From assembly GCA_044222195.1 (NCBI GenBank), contig JBGANS010000008.1, positions 149,265 to 213,264 of the forward strand: 64,000 nucleotides of DNA, in the 5' to 3' direction. Position 1 is the first letter of the stretch; each line of letters begins with the position of its first letter. This document shows positions 62,636 to 64,000 of the stretch, piece after piece. Source of the DNA: JAHBXE01 sp044222195 (GTDB taxonomy: Bacteria; Planctomycetota; Phycisphaerae; Phycisphaerales; UBA1924). A model generated the notes under the pieces. The model ran no database searches. It was not told where the DNA came from and was given only the letters and a program-made list of their open reading frames with translations. Both the position numbers and the translations under genes were made by a program.

Positions 62636-64000
62636 CTATCTAGACCTACTAGGTGGAGCGGTCGGGATGGGAGATGGGAATGGTGACGGTATGGTCTCCG
62701 GCACTTTGCATTTCATTTTAGGCAAGCACACGCTTAGCATATTATGGACAATAGAGGGTGAACATGACAAGCCAGATGCGGTAAGAGATGCTTCAGCTTT
62801 CTCTCGTACGCATGCCGGATCGAGGTAGTAAGTAAAATTGCCGGACTTGCAGCACACGCCCGACAGTGCGTAGGCGCGAATTTCTGTGCAGGCCTGATCA
62901 CGGCAATTCGTGGCGTTGCCGCAGCCACTGTTGCTGCAGTGGAACCCACCGGTACAGTGATCCAGGCGATGGATTAATTCGTGTACAAGTATCTGACATC
63001 CGCCGCCCGGACACATACCTATGGCATTGCTCGAACAGCAATATATACCACCTATGACCCCGACGCCGGGGACTATGGCGCACAGCGGATCGGTCGCGGG
63101 GAGAGCATTAATCGTGACAGAACAGCCCGCGGTTGCAATTGCCGCTAGTAATGCCCTTACGGCTGGATCCGCCAAGCAGGGACCAGTATATGGTGGGCCC
63201 ACTCCTGGGGGAACTGGTGGACCGACAGGGTTGATCGGCGTACCTGGCTGAAATGCCATTCCGGTGCAATTTGACCCGGCATGGCAAGGCAGGGACGCCT
63301 CTCCGGAAGGATCACTATCCACGACAGCTGCGTTTTTGAGGTAAGCGTACAGCCCCACGCCATCCACATATCCCAACGGATCTCGTCTGTTCCACCTCCC
63401 CGTGTAGCTACTGAACACCCGATGCCTGACATGATCGATCGCCGCGATGAGATCTGATCCAAGGAGAATGGGATCGACTTCGTACCCCGCGTACCCCTTC
63501 CTGATCGCGACCTCGTCGGCTGAGAGGACGCCTCTGCCCTCCACGTGGTACCCGCTGGCCACGGCGTCGGCCGCGGTGATGTCGGCGGCGCTCACCGCGC
63601 CGTCCATGTCGATGTCCTTGTTGACGTCGTAGCCCCCGGTGATGGCGGCGGAGTCCCCGGCATCCCAGTCACCGTCACTGTTCACATCCCCCGCCGGGAC
63701 GTTGAAGCTCTCCCCGTACCCCGCGAACTTGGTCGCTTCGACCAGGGCCCCGACGTCCGTCGCGATCAGCGCCGTGTCGTTTCTCCAGGTTTGGCAGATG
63801 TAGCGACGCTGCTCGAGCACGCCGTCGGACTCATTCCTCCACCGGTCGCTGTTGTCCTTGTCGCGCAGGACCACGGCGTCAATGTAACTGGATCCCCCCA
63901 TCCCATCAAGCCCCGCGGCGTGATAGACGAACCTTTCTTTGGGGTCATCGTCATCACCCCGGAACGTGGCGATCTGCCGCCACCGCTCATCGTGCATCCA
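62636..64000 (-). CDS. RHS core with Atp23 (M76)-like metallopeptidase tip A, N-terminus beyond window
   Basis: From the right edge the frame carries the RHS segment, EF-hand pair (DVNSDGDWDAGD, DIDMDGAVSAAD) and TGRWNRRDPLGYVDGVGLY, then a lower-GC tip. The tip has HELIHRLDHC (HELIH at 62969-62983), CTEIRAYALSGVC and DPACVREKAEASL. In the Atp23 family these are the zinc site HExxH, the C-S/T-E-I-R-A third-ligand segment with L-S-G-x-C, and the CV-R-A helix. The frame is intact here. Whether this is a full RHS gene or an orphan cassette depends on sequence to the right. Confidence 0.75.
   Translation of the reverse strand, partial: WMHDERWRQIATFRGDDDDPKERFVYHAAGLDGMGGSSYIDAVVLRDKDNSDRWRNESDGVLEQRRYICQTWRNDTALIATDVGALVEATKFAGYGESFNVPAGDVNSDGDWDAGDSAAITGGYDVNKDIDMDGAVSAADITAADAVASGYHVEGRGVLSADEVAIRKGYAGYEVDPILLGSDLIAAIDHVRHRVFSSYTGRWNRRDPLGYVDGVGLYAYLKNAAVVDSDPSGEASLPCHAGSNCTGMAFQPGTPINPVGPPVPPGVGPPYTGPCLADPAVRALLAAIATAGCSVTINALPATDPLCAIVPGVGVIGGIYCCSSNAIGMCPGGGCQILVHELIHRLDHCTGGFHCSNSGCGNATNCRDQACTEIRAYALSGVCCKSGNFTYYLDPACVREKAEASLTASGLSCSPSIVHNMLSVCLPKMKCKVPETIPSPFPSPIPTAPPSRSR

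Noticed and set aside
1..64000. CRISPR array or insertion sequence
   Set aside because: No regularly spaced short repeats and no transposase gene were found; the repeated DNA in the RHS region is coding.

Overview
The window reads as chromosomal DNA of a planctomycete, most likely class Phycisphaerae. This is inferred from high GC with long antisense open frames, prepilin-like proteins with the LLVVIAIIALLIGILLPALGKAR leader typical of that class, an ECF sigma factor beside a giant kinase-WD40 protein, a futalosine-pathway gene, and small membrane proteins with a CPECG zinc ribbon. No 16S rRNA gene is present, so the assignment rests on gene content.

Region 1 (1-24.7 kb) is ordinary core chromosome. 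It holds a PilM-like protein (cut by the left edge), futalosine hydrolase, a periplasmic adaptor, and a same-strand cluster of an AsmA-like giant, a LOG-family protein, a lipoprotein and an HD-GYP protein. RadA, a YbgC-type thioesterase and a GNAT follow, then three near-identical pseudopilin-like genes around a GH15 glucoamylase, then PurM, MetK, NadD and a small lipoprotein.

Region 2 (24.7-38.6 kb) is a defence/mobile island starting at a tRNA-Glu gene whose T-arm is echoed twice downstream in decayed form. It carries a Hachiman-like pair (HamA nuclease, HamB helicase), a large serine recombinase, two HARE-HTH genes that share a 5' leader hairpin with compensatory base changes, a nuclease pair lying between those twins, an unrecognised two-gene operon with a possible His/Cys protease-like protein, and an XRE-type regulator.

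Region 3 (38.9-48.7 kb) holds an ECF sigma/kinase-WD40 signalling operon, a stripped phage packaging module (ParB-methyltransferase, small and large terminase), a long palindrome, a winged-helix regulator and a RyR-domain protein.

Region 4 (49-64 kb) is an RHS polymorphic-toxin locus. One long secreted RHS gene on the plus strand, frameshifted near its end, faces a minus-strand array of at least three truncated RHS-tip cassettes. Every tip is followed with no gap or a few bases by a small membrane-anchored or exported protein, the expected place of an immunity gene. Two of the four tips have the HExxH and C-x-E-I/V-R-A signature of the Atp23 (peptidase M76) family, which I consider the most notable observation in the window.
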